This document shows positions 11,261 through 23,825 of a DNA stretch of 50,785 bases, one piece after another; within the stretch, counting starts at the first letter, position 1; the number at the start of each line of letters is the position of its first letter. Source of the DNA: Chara braunii (taxonomy: Eukaryota > Streptophyta > Charophyceae > Charales > Characeae); contig BFEA01000355.1 in the NCBI GenBank assembly GCA_003427395.1, forward strand, positions 810,349 to 861,133, read 5' to 3'. The position numbers were made by a program, and so were the translations under genes. The notes beneath the pieces were generated by a model. That model was not told the origin of the DNA. It was given only the letters and a program-made list of their open reading frames with translations, and did no database searches.

Positions 11261-14200
11261 AATAAAATACTCAGCATCTTTATTAAATGACCATTCAAAT
11301 AAAGTCCGGGTAAAAACACAACGAAATAAGTCAAATCACAAGGCTAAAGCCTTTAGGTTGAGTGGCAAGAGTGGATTGGAGTTGAGTCGAAAACCGACGA
11401 ATCGGCAACCGACATGTTATTAGTGATAATAGAAGAATGATCTTTCGTAGGATCAGGCCGAACAAGTCGAGCCTTCAATCAGATTCGTAGACCTGCATCA
11501 CATTCGAGGCCAAAACGGACCAGACTATGTTTTAAGGAGAACATGCTCCATACCGAGGCCTAACCCCTCTACTAACCTTTCTCTCACATTCTCTTAGCAG
11601 ATCCTAGAAATCACTAACAATGTTTGCAACATCTGCCCTAGATAGGGCGAATTGCCAAATTCTGCCTAGCAGAAAATAATCCAACTTTCTAAGTTCTACA
11701 AAATTCCGGCAGCGCTTCCCGTAGGAAAAGTGTCTTTCCAGAATTTCTACAAGTCAAAAAATAACTAACTCTTTCAGATTTGTACAAATTTCGGCAGCGT
11801 TACCCGTAGGAACAGGAGGCTGTCAAGATTTATACAAAGCTGAAAACAGAAAGACAAAGCAAAGTTATACTTGGGACTAACTTCTGACACTTGCTTGGTA
11901 GTAAGAACTAGAGATTGGTTATACCATTCCATTTAAGAGGATGGTATCGTGAGCTATTGCCAATTCTGACTTCAAGCAGGGTTAGTCCTATCTTTATCCC
12001 AAGCTTCCCTTACATCATCCATTTCATCTACCTAAAGCTTCAACACTCGGCGAGCATCTAAATGCAGCTAACCCATCAAAAAGATGCCCCAGAGTGAGAG
12101 CCCACAAGCATGCATAAACAAACATCTCTCACAATCCCACATCAGTTTTGCCCAAATAGTTTGTTACATCTCTCAGTTCCTTTCCCTTTTAAGTTCCCCA
12201 TTTCCTATGGCATATGATCAGACTCACCCTAATTAAAGGCTATGCTTGACCTGCCTAAATAACAAATAAGATACGCACGTTTGGACTGCCCTAACTCTAG
12301 GGTGTGCCCAACATATCATGAACAGTATATGTTAAACATACGACTTGACCGCCCTAACCTTAGGGTACGTCTGGTTCCTGCCTAACTGACAACATGAAGC
12401 ATAGGACTGCGTTGCCTTAACCCTAGGGTGTGCCCATCTGCCCTAAACAATTAAACAATCCCTACACAGGGGTAGGCCTAATTTGCTTGAACATAAGCAC
12501 GAAGGACAAAAAGTTGGACCGCCCTGACCCTAGGGTACGTCTATCTTACATCACAGTAATGACAGAGGCATATCGCTAGGCCACCCTAACCCTAGGGTAC
12601 GCCTGGTTAGCCGTAACAGTTTAAGTTACATAAGGCAATGTGATCAGGTTGCCCTAACCCTAGGTTGTGTCTGACCTGCTTAAACAAGTACAACGACGTT
12701 CGGCCAAGCCCCCCTAACCCTAGGGTACGCTTAGCCTCCGTAACAACAGTTAGATACAAACAGACATAAATGTACTTGCACAAACTTTATGTCTTTCCTT
12801 CATTCGTTAGGCGGTCGATTGAACCTTTCCAACAATTGGAACTTCCGATCCTGCCTCATGTTTAGTAGAGAAAATAAAAACAGATTTATACTAATTCTCT
12901 GCTCCTTAATGTTATTACGAGCATACAACTGAACCGCCCTAACCCTAGGGTACGTTCAGTCTGCCCGGTTACCTTGTTTTTATTTTTCATCTGTTTTCTT
13001 TTCTTCCTTAGTTGTACATGACTTACTGACTGGCTTTCCCTACCTAGGGTGCCCGGTCTGTCAAAAATATAAGTTCAGTAATATATATATCAAATTTTAT
13101 ACTCTGGTTGGCCAATTAATTCACGGCTCATGGCTAAGTTGCTTTAACCCTAGGGTACTCTTAGTTTTATGCCTTTGTCCCCCTCAGAAGAAAACACGCA
13201 CCTAAACTCATTAAAAGAAACACCAGGAATCTGAGCTTTCCCTACCCAGGGTGTTCTTCCTCCTGTTCATAAACCATAAAAAAAACAGCGATTGACCCAT
13301 CCTACCCGGGTAGAACTGACTATAAAAGTGTCATTCACACAGCCCAACAAACATCAATAAAACATAGCACTGAGCCCACATCCACCCGAAGGAGCTCAAC
13401 TTGGGGTTGACCCGATCAAATACATACAAAACGCCTTTCTCCCTCCTTCCCCCAATTTCTTTCTCTGAATTCACTCAAAGATTATCGGAACTCTCATATA
13501 TATTTATTTATTTAACCTTTCGCAAAGCATGTCCTGACATACATAAAAAAATAAAAGGTAATAACCTTTCATAGTAATATTCAGATACCCAAAAGAATAA
13601 CAGTTAGGGGAAAGAACCACACACATTAGACGAAACTTATACATGAAGTTCCCTGCCTCCAGAACCCTGCCTGGGTTCCCGCAGAGAGCTCCCGCAATCG
13701 GTGGGTGGACCCCCCACAAGGTTTTATTACGGTCTTACGGGTTGCGATCCCGCCTGCCACCTTCCTCTCGTACCCTCAGACTAGACTTAGAGTAAGAAGG
13801 ATATAAGGAGATAGGTTAGACTCTCAAGATCCAAGGGTGAGACAACTCAACTCACAATGAGTGGGACTTGAAATCTGGATCCGCCTGAGGGCCCCGCAAT
13901 GGTGGCCAAAACGCAGTGAAGGTGGTCAAACTTCGATCAAAGCGCAAAGTCACGGCCTTCTGACAATCTTCAAGTCGCAGTAATAATTCTCTCATAGATC
14001 CTGGTTCCTCCTCCTCAAGTCGTTGTATCGTTATCTCAAACCGAACTGTTACTACACGGTCTAGAAAGTCCGTATTCAGATAGAGTACACCCGTGGACTC
14101 TGTTCGAAACGAATGCAAACCTCCGCAACTCAGTCAGCCCGTTTACGCAGTAATCGCATACAGTAGCAGGGCACAGTAGATGCACCGTGAGGCCTAGTCG

Positions 14201-14641
14201 TTGAGGAAAAAAGACACAGCGAAGCATGACATGCGTGCTCAACAAGTACCCAGAGTCCGCGACAGCCGCATGCAGCAGCTAGACACCGTGCTAGTGCATA
14301 AAGCCCAACACCATAAACCACAATAAGTGTCGCAATGCAGTAAGTGCACAGGAGATTGCACAACTGAATCAGCGACGGCTTAGTAATCTCTGCAATCCGA
14401 AAAACTTAGTTGATTCAGCAATCAGCGAGTTCATCATGCTTAACGAACAGTAACTCAGTGAGCGGTCGCTCAGCGAACAACAACTCCTCTAATCTGATAT
14501 CGGCGACACCACCAACCTCCTGGCCCACAGCCGAATACAAGAGCAACAACAACGTCCAACTGCCAGAATTACAAGTTGTGAAATCACTGTGAAGGCCAAA
14601 CAGTCGAACATTGCTGAGAAAGCAGAAATATATTGATATGG
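11261..14641 (-). mobile_element. Diverged partial LTR of the same family
   Basis: 11,261-11,845 aligns with 2092-3092 of the large LTR, including ATAAAGTCCGGGT and AAGCCTTTAGGTTGAGTGGC. 13,648-13,910 aligns with 4557-4820. The part corresponding to 792-2090 is missing on the left. The copy stops at 14,641, where another LTR start occurs. The middle, 12,280-13,320, is an unrelated motif array. The stretch 11,850-12,280 shows no gene. Confidence 0.7.
12283..13320. repeat. Interspersed palindromic motif array, CCCTAACCCTAGGGTACG type
   Basis: About eleven variants of GCCCTAACCCTAGGGTACG occur, most of them 60-70 bases apart in the left half (near 12,287, 12,350, 12,411, 12,519, 12,580, 12,646, 12,706, 12,930, 13,037, 13,137 and 13,239). 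The core ACCCTAGGGT is a perfect palindrome and resembles opposed plant telomere repeats. It occupies the same relative place in its LTR copy as the array at 3381-4285. Confidence 0.8.
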
Positions 14642-14990
14642 TGTCGCGCCGAGTGGTCCCGCACCTCACTGGGAGCGTTGAACCTCACGGTCGTGTCACG
14701 CAGGATTTATTCCTTGAAAAAGAACCGGTAACCACTCCGACCGTTCGCGCGAGCTATACCTCTCACGACGCCCTGCGACAGGCCAGGACGTTGCGAGGTA
14801 CAACTTACCTCTACATGAGGGGCTGTCACCACCCTCAGGTAGGCGTATCCCTGCTGAGCTACCGGCCCACAAGCGAAGGCTTTTACATGCCTTTGTAGAG
14901 GTAGGTCGGCCGAGGGCGTTTGCTCGATCGCTGTAGCATAAGATGGGGTACGCGCGGTAAGACGTCCATAACTGACCCGTTAGATAACCA
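14642..14990 (-). repeat. LTR end segment, diverged copy
   Basis: It is related to 792-1155 and 45,378-45,740. Shared blocks include TATACCTCTCACGA, ACAACTTACCTC, the GAGCTACC block and GGCCGAGGGCGTTT followed by CGCTGTAGCATA. Confidence 0.8.
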
Positions 14991-16194
14991 GGTCGAACTG
15001 TTTAAAAGGCAATCTATCCCCTCTATTGCGTAATGTATTATTTCCTTGACAAATATCAATCAAACTGTCTTTCTACCAAAAAGCGTCTTATCTTTCTTAA
15101 CAAGTTAGGACTTAACTGAACATCAGAATAGTATAGAAGTTAAGTTGGACATATGATGAATATGAAAGTATTACCACCGAGAACCCTCCCCACTTTCACA
15201 AGTGTTGTCTGTCCGAGACTCTTCAACAGACCAAGTCCAGTTCAATCCAAAATCACATATAAGTCAGACCTGCACAGAATAATGCAAGGACAGTTCACAT
15301 GCCATGCACTAACGGAGTCAACCATCAACCATTGACATTGTCCCTCACTTCCCAAACCATGTAAGACAACCCTATCTTTCCTGAGACGTAAGCCCAACCC
15401 CCTCACATTTCTTCAAATGACCCTTGAGAGTGACTAAGGACCATTTAGGCAATGACCACAGGTGACAGTTTTACTGACCACAGGGTTTGACTTTAGAGGT
15501 GAGTATCAAGTCAAAGGAAAAAAGTTGAATCGGTAACAACCAACCTATTATCGAGAGATAACAGAAATTTGGGTGCTTTCTGTAGAACCTCTTCCTTGAA
15601 ATGCAGTAGATAAACGGGGACCTGCGCACACACAGGTCAACAAAGATTCAACACCCCCACTCGATTTCCCACATATTGATATCTAAGGGTCGAGCCCCTA
15701 GACATGGGTAGTGAGCTCTAGGATCGACATCCCAGGTCTAATCCCTAGTTTTACTCTCACAACCCTACCCTAAGTCATTTGTCACTCTCTCCTTTCACTC
15801 AAGGAGTGTCATGCTTGTTTCCTAAGTCGCCTTTAGGGAAACTCATATTCTCCCTACTCTCAATCCTTGCATTTTCTCTCTTGGAAACAAGCGCACCGTT
15901 TCACGCTTATGTAGACGAGATATAACTCATTCATAGTCATGGTCTTTCATCCGAAAGCTATGGACAGCTATGGACTGCGAGGTGATTCTTAAGCTTCTTT
16001 CTCCTGCGGTTCTATCTTCTTTCCTTGTTCCCTTTCCGGATACGTGAAGACCTTGCTCCAACAGAAGCATTGTTCTTTCGTTTCTCTTCAATTTGTCCTG
16101 ACATACTCAAGTAGTAGATCGATTCAAACATGAATCTTCTGTTACTTGATCAATACCAAGCAATCGGTATGTCAAAGCAGACAGTCGAGTAAGT

Positions 16195-17445
16195 CACTCA
16201 TGAGTAACTGACTCTATGCTTAAACTCACTCAATGTATACATAAGATTTGTTCAGAGTCGCAGGATAGCTCACACATGAGTAACCTTCCTACAACAAATA
16301 GTTGAGGCTCCTACAGAAGCACCCTACTACTTGCTTTAGGCATACTCCCGAAAGATCCAGATGCCAATCCCTTTCCAGAGGTTAATAATGGTCTGCGTGA
16401 ATAATAGGCGACCCACATAAGAGTCTCCTACTATCACGTGACAATGTCCTCTTCTTCATGAGAGCATTCATGATAATCCTAACTAGGGTATTTTGTTGCC
16501 TCTTCTGAAGCTGACTGACCAGGCTAGTTTGAACAGAAGACGAGTGTTCAGGGTATCCCTACAGGAGTACCCTCTTAGCGAGTTAGTACAAAATCAAGTA
16601 GGTAATAGACAGACCCCAACAGAGGCCCCTCTACTACTTTCCTTGGGTAATGAGTAGTCCAGCCGTTAAATAAGTAATAGGACGACTCCTACAGAAGCCT
16701 CCCTATTACCGGTTTGGTGGTCGAACTATCAGAAGAGGAAGAGTGGAAATGTGATTTCCTACTCTTTGCAAATTGTTAGCCATCCTTAGACTCGAGCGTG
16801 TGAAGAGGACGACCCTCCCTGGAGCCTTCCTTATTATTTTGTAAAAGTCAGACCCCTCTTCCTGTCACGACGACAGTCGATCCGGTAGATGGTAAGGTAA
16901 CTCACACATGAGTACCTAGTTTACTTCATAAGTTAATNTTAGATATCCCTTACTGTCATGACGACAGCCGATCTGGTAAGGTAGTGAGGCAACTCACACA
17001 TGAGTGCCTAAGTTAGCTCATAGTTAGTGTCAGAACCCTCCTCCCGTCACGACGACAGCCGCTCAGGTAGAGAGTACTTAGATTGGTTTATAAGTATTTT
17101 GTTTGTACCCTCGTCCCATCACGACGACACCCGATCCGGTAGAGAGTACTTAGATTGGTTTATAAGTATTTTGTTTGTACCCTCGCCNCATTACGACGAC
17201 AGCCGATCCGGTAGAGCGTACTTAGATTAGTTTATAAGTAGTTGTTTGTACCCTCGCCNCTTCACGACGACAGTCGCTCAGGTAGAGAGTACTTAGATTA
17301 GTTCATAGATTATCATTAGGACCCCCTTCCCGTCACNACGACAGTCGGACAGGCAGAGAGCAAGGTGACTCACACATGAGTACCTAATTGTCAACCTTTA
17401 GTCAAGTCAGCGCATACATAAGTAGTACGACGGCTCACACATGAG
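16195..17445. repeat. Minisatellite with ~72-76-bp unit and palindromic ACTCACACATGAGT motif
   Basis: From about 16,868 to 17,345 a unit containing CACGACGACAGCCGATCCGG, then TAGAGAGTACTTAGATT, repeats at least seven times. The four central copies are 72-76 bases long and nearly identical. ACTCACACATGAGT, a dyad, occurs in or around the array near 16,265, 16,898, 16,990, 17,370 and 17,431. Four Ns (16,937, 17,188, 17,259, 17,337) fall here. A 67-codon open frame at 17,027 is only the repeat translated. Confidence 0.85.
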
Positions 17446-17984
17446 CCTCCATCGCCCTTCTTTTGTTTTTCAAGCCCAAACAACCTAAGTTCCTCCTTGG
17501 CTACTTTTTGTTGCTTTCCTTCCACCAGGCATGATTCTTACTTCATTCATATATTCACATCCCCTTCTATTGACCTTAGTCCTTAAAAAAACATAAAATG
17601 GTATATCACAAGTCATGCAGGCAGTCCAATAGAGAGGCGTAACCTGTAAGGGTATATAGAAAAGGGTCAGGTGATGCGTACCTCATGGTTCCCTTTATTT
17701 GGAGATGTATGGACTATGCAACTAATTGTTGGTACTTAAGGTTAGCAGGGGTCAGTATTGCCTTAGCAAAACACGCCAGCATCCAATGATAGTCAAAGAG
17801 ATAGGTACTTGGAGAGGATCAACGCAAAACAAAGATAAGGGAAAGATGGAGGAGGCAGGCGTCATTATGTAGTGACAGCGTCTTTCTCCTCTCCAGTACC
17901 CCTTTCTTTCCTCACTCTTCGGCCCTTTCCCCACTTGTGATGTTTCAAAATTAGCAACAAAAGCAACCGAGAAATAACAATAAT

Positions 17985-18013
17985 AATAACAATAATTATA
18001 ATAATAATAGTAC

Positions 18014-18064
<51 letters not shown>

Positions 18065-18195
18065 GTGAAGTAATATTGATACTAAGATAATAATAGCAAT
18101 GTTGATGATAATTGCTCATAGTATCGATCAATAATAATAATAATAATAGTAATAATAGTCACAATAATAATAGTAGAAATGAAAATAAAAATACT
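17985..18195. repeat. (AAT)n microsatellite
   Basis: Interrupted AAT repeats, with a pure run of about 50 bases near 18,015-18,063. Confidence 0.95.
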
Positions 18196-18735
18196 AAAGG
18201 TAGTGATAATACCGAGAAGTCCAACACTTTATCAAATATTTTGATTGACCTTTCACGGAACAAGCAAGTGAAAACGTCTCACTGATGCATTACCTATTGG
18301 GGATCTTTTCCCCACTTTTACTTTTTTCTCCCTCTTTGCTTTCGTCACGCCTCCTTGGGCATAGCAACCCGCTCGCTTGTCCGGCATATGCGTTTCTCAG
18401 GTTATGTGCGTGTATATGTGACTGTCCTCCTGCCCGCAGATCATGTGGGCACATGCTAGTTGTTCCGCGCATATGCCTGCAAGCCATGTGAGTGCATGGT
18501 TGCGGCTCTGCATGCTTGGTCATAACCTATCAGTGGTTCCACCACCGGCCACGATCCACATCGCTTAATGCTCACATGCGGATGCGATGACACTGCTGCA
18601 CTTCAGTCAACTAACCAGCAGCAACTGCCTGAGGCCCGCATCGGAGCGTGTCATGATAAGGTCCCTGTCGTGGATACTAAGACCCACCTTCACTTAGGGC
18701 GGACACGAGACTTGCGGGGTCACCGATTATCGAAG

Positions 18736-18749
18736 TAATAATAACAATG

Positions 18750-18818
<69 letters not shown>

Positions 18819-18820
18819 TT
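18736..18820. repeat. (AAT)n microsatellite
   Basis: About 27 AAT units. Confidence 0.95.
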
Positions 18821-18971
18821 AATATCTATGTTAGTTAAATATTAGTGATGCAATAAAAGTTGACAAGCCTTCTTTTTCCAGCCTGATACAGTTAACGAGA
18901 GGAAATGTTGTACCTTGAAGAACTAACCGTACAGCTGCTGTGACAACAGTCACCCGCGACCTGGTAAGACT

Positions 18972-19320
18972 CTCATTCTCTCTCTCTCTCTCTCTGGTTG
19001 TCCACCTGTTTTCCCTTGTCTATTTGGTTGTCTTCCCTTATCCGTGTGTGTGCCTGTCTGTGTTTGTCTGTGTCTGTCTATCAGTCCGTCTGTCCCTCTC
19101 AGTCAAACAGTCTGTCTAAGACTGTCCAAATGTTTTATTCAGCTTGTTCATTCGTTGTCCACCTGTCTGTATTCGTCTGTCTATTTTCGCCTGTCTGGTG
19201 TGTCTATTTTCGTGTTCGTGCTGGTCCTTGCCTGTCTATTTCTATCTGTTATGTATGTATGTTTGTGCTTGCCAGATGACCTGTTTGTCTGTCTGCGGCT
19301 GCCTGTCTCTTCCTTCTTTT
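18972..19320. repeat. (CTGT)-rich low-complexity region
   Basis: Degenerate TGTCTGTCTG sequence follows a short (CT)n. Open frames here give only Cys/Val/Leu/Ser-rich peptides and are not supported as genes. Confidence 0.8.
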
Positions 19321-19458
19321 CTCATTAAAAATAGGGCACGGTTCTTTTCTCTGTACAACGTACCGAGGCCACAGCATGGGGGTCACGGCTGGCACAAAAG
19401 GTTCCCACTCTTGCATATGGCAAGCAACAGATGTAGGGTCGAGTACTCGAAATTGTTT

Positions 19459-19570
19459 CAATAATAATAAGAATAATAATAACAAAAATATTAATAATAG
19501 TAATAATAATAATACTTATGATAATATTAATAATAATAATATCAATAACGTCAATAATATCAATCAACAA
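19459..19570. repeat. (AAT)n microsatellite, interrupted
   Basis: AAT repeats with scattered substitutions. Confidence 0.9.
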
Positions 19571-20044
19571 TGCAATCAGACTCGTTGTCCTTCTTACTTC
19601 TCATGCATGTAGACAGATGGCAAGATACACCGGCGCCAAGCGCCTACATAGGGCTCTTAGATACTCCAGAACTCAGATACAAGCTTGCTATAAATAATTA
19701 TGGCGCCTTTGCGCCCTTATCTCCACCCCACATCACCGTACCCTCATTCTTATTTACATGCACGTCTCACGGGATCCCCCTTGATATCCCTCGTGCCCAC
19801 ACACACACACACACCGTACCCGCATACATGTCCCAACGCAACTATGGCCGTCCTTAAACCTTAGCACTACTTGCAGCTTTGGTTGCTCCGCCTTCCTCTA
19901 TACCCACTTCATCTTCGGGCGTCTGCAGATCACTTCGCACAAGTTGCCCTGGCAGCGCTTTCGCATGGCCTCCAACAGAATGAAAGAATAGCAGGGTGCC
20001 ACCGCTTGATGTATACTTCTGTTGATCGCTGGTCTGCTTGCCTA

Positions 20045-20630
20045 ATTTCTACCTGTTAGTTGGGTCTGTCTGTCTGCATCTTGTTGGTTTGACTGTTATC
20101 ATTTTGCCTGTCTGTTGTAATCTGTCGGCCTTACCTCCCTGTCTCAGGCCCGCCATGCATGTCTGCATGTCTGTCCTCTGTTTGTTTCGTCTGTCTGTCA
20201 CTGTCTATTCGTCTGCCTTTCCTCGTGTCTGTTCCTATCTCTCTTTCTCACTGTAGTTGTCTGCCAGCGTGCTTATCTGTTGCTGTTTGTCTGTCTGGTT
20301 GTACTTGATTGTCGTCGTTGGTCTGTTCGTTACTCTCTATATTTTTGTCTGTTCTTGCTTCTTCGTTGTACCACTATGTGTGTGTATGTCTGCGTTTGTG
20401 TCTGCCGGTTCGTTTGTCCGACTGTGTCATAGGTCCGACTGTGATTGTCGAATCGCCGGTCCAACTATGTTTGTTGGTTTGCTTGCTTGTCAGTGTCCGT
20501 TTAGGATGCCTGTGTTGGTCCTTGCCCGTTTGGCTTGGTTCGTCATGTACGTCCGTCTGTACCTCATTTATATGTCTATCCGTCCACCCTCGTCTGTCTG
20601 CATCTGTCGTCCTGTCTTTGTGAGAGTGGG
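20045..20630. repeat. (CTGT)-rich low-complexity region, second copy
   Basis: Degenerate GTCTGTCTG sequence similar in make-up to 18,972-19,320. No gene is recognised. Confidence 0.8.
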
Positions 20631-20877
20631 AGTATAGAGCGTGTGTGCGGGGTATCCAGGGTGATCCGGAGTTGAGATGTGAAGTGCGCAGTGGTGTCGG
20701 ATACATTGACAAAGGTTGCGATGTATGGGTGCTGATGCACTATAGCTTGTCGAAGCAAGCCTGCAGCTGAACTGTGTCCTGATTCCCATATCTTCGAGCT
20801 TTGAGTTAGGCGCTCGTCACCGGTTTGCTGCACGACTTCTTGCATGCCTGAGAAGCGTGAACGAAAGCTAGTCTGAT

Positions 20878-20879
20878 TT

Positions 20880-20920
<41 letters not shown>

Positions 20921-20926
20921 ATAATA

Positions 20927-20976
<50 letters not shown>
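20878..20976. repeat. (ACT)n followed by (AAT)n
   Basis: About 14 ACT units pass directly into about 18 AAT units. Confidence 0.95.
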
Positions 20977-21364
20977 TGCAAGGGAGATGAGCAATAACGA
21001 ACTTTAGAAATCAAACAGCAACATACATATGAGACCAGATAGTCTTGATCTCGAACCAACAGCAGACTTGGATCACGAGATTCGCCAAATAAGAACACAC
21101 CAAGAGTTCACAGTAGAAAATGTTGAAATAGTCCCATCATCCTTATCAACAAAGAACTAGAGTTGATATCCTGTCTGGCGCTCGGCGCCCAGACTACATG
21201 TGGCAGATCCTAACTATCCCATACTACAGTGCAGAAGTTGACGACAACCGTTTTCTGAAGTACGAGCAGATCTCGGACAATGCCGCACGTATCCAGCACC
21301 AGATATGTCTCTCGTATCTCTCACAACCCCAATACACAGGTGCCACGTGTCCCGAAATCATGCA

Positions 21365-21431
<67 letters not shown>

Positions 21432-21480
21432 TATTTAATAATGCTAATAATAATAATAATAATAATAATAACAATAATAA
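21365..21480. repeat. (AAT)n microsatellite
   Basis: Two AAT runs are separated by a short AT-rich interruption. Confidence 0.95.
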
Positions 21481-21514
21481 ATGCAAGAAACGAGAATGGG
21501 GGCGAAGCACAAAA

Positions 21515-21835
21515 ATCCAAATTGCAAAATCCCACTGAAGTCTGAGTAGTCAAAGCAAGAGCAGATAGCACAATGGAATCGAGTAACCATCCATTTGAGA
21601 ACGATACGGCAGAATCATGAGTCAATGTCCCAGCCAATCGGGCAGCACCAACAGAGTAACCCAGTGTAGCTCTCTCTCTTGAATGGCGTCGGGCTCTCTA
21701 TCTACTCTACAACCTAATACTACAACTATAGCATGAAAGCAACCAGACAACTTGACGACCAACGAGTGATAACATCGACACCAATGCCGACTTCTCTTCT
21801 CTATCTAGGTACGTCTCTCTCTCCTCCCACACTCT
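21515..21835 (+). repeat. Dispersed ~300-bp repeat, copy A
   Basis: It aligns with 23,505-23,825 through AAATCCAAATTGCAAAATC, GAGTCAATGTCCCAGCC, a CCAGTGTAGCTCTCTCT block and the end GACTTCTCTTCTCTATCTAG followed by GTACGT. It starts just after an AAT tract. It is non-coding in all frames examined. Confidence 0.7.
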
Positions 21836-21860
21836 TTTCCCCAACACACAAACATCGGAC

Positions 21861-21905
<45 letters not shown>

Positions 21906-21940
21906 TATTATTATTATTATTATTATTATTATAATAATAC
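21861..21940. repeat. (AAT)n-(ATT)n perfect inverted simple repeat
   Basis: About 44 bases of AAT repeat switch directly to about 26 bases of ATT repeat, giving a hairpin or cruciform-forming palindrome centred near 21,904. Confidence 0.9.
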
Positions 21941-22004
21941 AACGAAGATCAGCACAGCCAGATGACAACTCCATATTACACCATCGCATTGAAGCCAAAT
22001 AGTC

Positions 22005-22190
22005 ATACCGTGTCTAGAGAGCAATATTGCACCTATAATACACCAATGGAGGTTCGTAGCACTAAATACCAATGTCCAAGGAGAGCATACTCTCTCCTCT
22101 CAGCACAAGAGTCCAGTTCCTTCACACTTACACTCAGCGCCCAGCGCCCAGCCTACTTCTACACAGCTACTACAGACTACAAAAAGACAA
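22005..22190 (+). repeat. Dispersed ~300-bp repeat, partial copy B
   Basis: It shares ACCAATGTCCAAGG, CTCTCTCCTCT and CAGCGCCCAGCCTACT-like blocks with copies A and C. It is flanked on its right by an ATC repeat at 22,278-22,318. Confidence 0.55.
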
Positions 22191-22277
22191 TGCAACTGTT
22201 GATGTCAGCGGCAGCCCGAAGTACTAGAAGATGTCGCCCATGCAGACTACCGTCAATACAAGCTATGTGTGCTCACA

Positions 22278-22284
22278 TCATTAA

Positions 22285-22318
<34 letters not shown>
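22278..22318. repeat. (ATC)n microsatellite
   Basis: About twelve ATC units. Confidence 0.9.
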
Positions 22319-22320
<2 letters not shown>

Positions 22321-22758
22321 TTTTTCTCCTCTTTTTTTTCTTTCTCTCTCCTTCTCTCTCTTTCTCACACAGAGCGCACACCCCGTCGCATACCATATAG
22401 GTGCAGACCAGAACCAAACCGACCTCTCAAAGCACAGGATAGCGTAGCGGAAGACTTAAATACCAATGATACGACAATCAATATCGCAATGCGGCCCCAA
22501 CATCATTATCGTCCAATGGTGTGGAGGGGTCTGGCGCTATATACAGGAAGGAGGCGCCAAGTCAGCCATACACAGACGAAGAGAAGGGGATCAGACGAAG
22601 AAGAGGAAGAGAATCAAATGAAGACGAGGGGATCAGACGAAGAAGAGGGGAAAAGGTGGGAATATCGTCAACACTAAGTTTCGCTACAAGTCCCAAACAG
22701 TCCCTCTTCAAATTTCTGAATCCCAATGTCGAGTCTGAATCCAACGTCGTCAAGTCAC

Positions 22759-22759
<1 letters not shown>

Positions 22760-22833
<74 letters not shown>
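22760..22833. repeat. (CT)n microsatellite
   Basis: About 36 CT units. Long Ser/Leu-rich frames through 22,521-23,438 are produced by this tract and the CT-rich DNA after it, so they are not annotated as genes. Confidence 0.95.
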
Positions 22834-22835
<2 letters not shown>

Positions 22836-23399
22836 TCATCTTCTCTTTCCTCCTCCTTCTCCTCTCACTACTGCGTACGATCTTTCCTCTCTGCTTCTTC
22901 TTCCTCCCTTCTTCCTACTTCATCTCATTCTTATTCTTTCCTTGCGCGCTGCTACCATGCCGTCGCCTTCCCGCGCTGGTTTTTTCCCTCGCTATGCCAC
23001 GCACCTGCATCCCCCGCGTTACACTCCTACTCGCTTGCCTTTGCCATCTCTCGTTCTCCATCCTCCCTCTTGCTCGCCTTCTCCCTCTACTCCCCATCTT
23101 CGTTTCTCCTCCTCGCTGCCCTCCTGCTCTCGTTTCTCCATATTCCCTCTTGTGAGCCTTCTTGTTCTCTTTCTCTCTTCTTCTGCACCGTACCTGGCCA
23201 AGATGCCGGTCAGGTTCCACTTAATCGGGCAAGTCGATCCCCCTTGCCACGATCTCTCTCTCCCTCCACCCTCTATATGGGTGCATTCGCCTACTCACTC
23301 TATGTCTCTTCTTCACACACCTACACCCCCAGTTTCTCCCCCTTGGTTCCTCGAATGTACTTAGTCGTATTTATGACTAAGGTCAAGATACTAACAGAA

Positions 23400-23485
23400 A
23401 TAATGATGATAATAATAATAATAATAATAATAAAATAATAATAATAATAATAATAGTAATCATAATAATCATAATAATAGTAAAG
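23400..23485. repeat. (AAT)n microsatellite, interrupted
   Basis: AAT units with short interruptions lie immediately before repeat copy C. Confidence 0.9.
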
Positions 23486-23504
23486 AGTACGAGTGTGTAC
23501 GATA

Positions 23505-23825
23505 AACAGAAAATCAAATTGCGAAATCACACAAATGTCCAGGTAGTCGTGTCCAAGCAGAGAGTACAAATGCACTGAGAAAATCATCCATAAAGAGCAA
23601 TACAATGAAGTATTGAGCCAATGTCCAAGCCCGTAGGCCACACCACCACAGTATCCAGAGTCGCTCTCTCTGTTTGCACACAACGCCCAACCTACTCTAC
23701 CATACTATCCTATACTTCTGCTGGCTCACATAACAGGATCACTTCGGTTCACGAAGACCAATGTATATGACTGTCCACACCATCGGCGACCTCTCTTCAT
23801 GTACCAGGTATGTAACTCGTCATCC
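23505..23825 (+). repeat. Dispersed ~300-bp repeat, copy C
   Basis: It is related to 21,515-21,835. The two copies end in similar CAGGTATGT and TAGGTACGT sequences. It again begins after an AAT tract. Confidence 0.7.

Noticed and set aside
10720-14000. CRISPR-like array of regularly spaced palindromes
   Set aside because: The spacing is irregular, the repeats are diverged, no cas-like gene is present, and the context is a eukaryotic LTR.
17027-17230. 67-codon frame with repeated SRSGREYLDWFISILFVPS
   Set aside because: It is an exact read-through of the 72-76-bp minisatellite and contains an N.
18998-20637. Several Cys/Val/Leu-rich frames that look membrane-like
   Set aside because: They are degenerate TGTCTG repeat. 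All frames give similar hydrophobic runs without starts or motifs that fit a gene.
22521-23438. 305-codon open frame, Ser/Leu-rich
   Set aside because: It is the translation of a (CT)n tract and CT-rich flanking DNA. Overlapping frames look equally long, and no domain is present.
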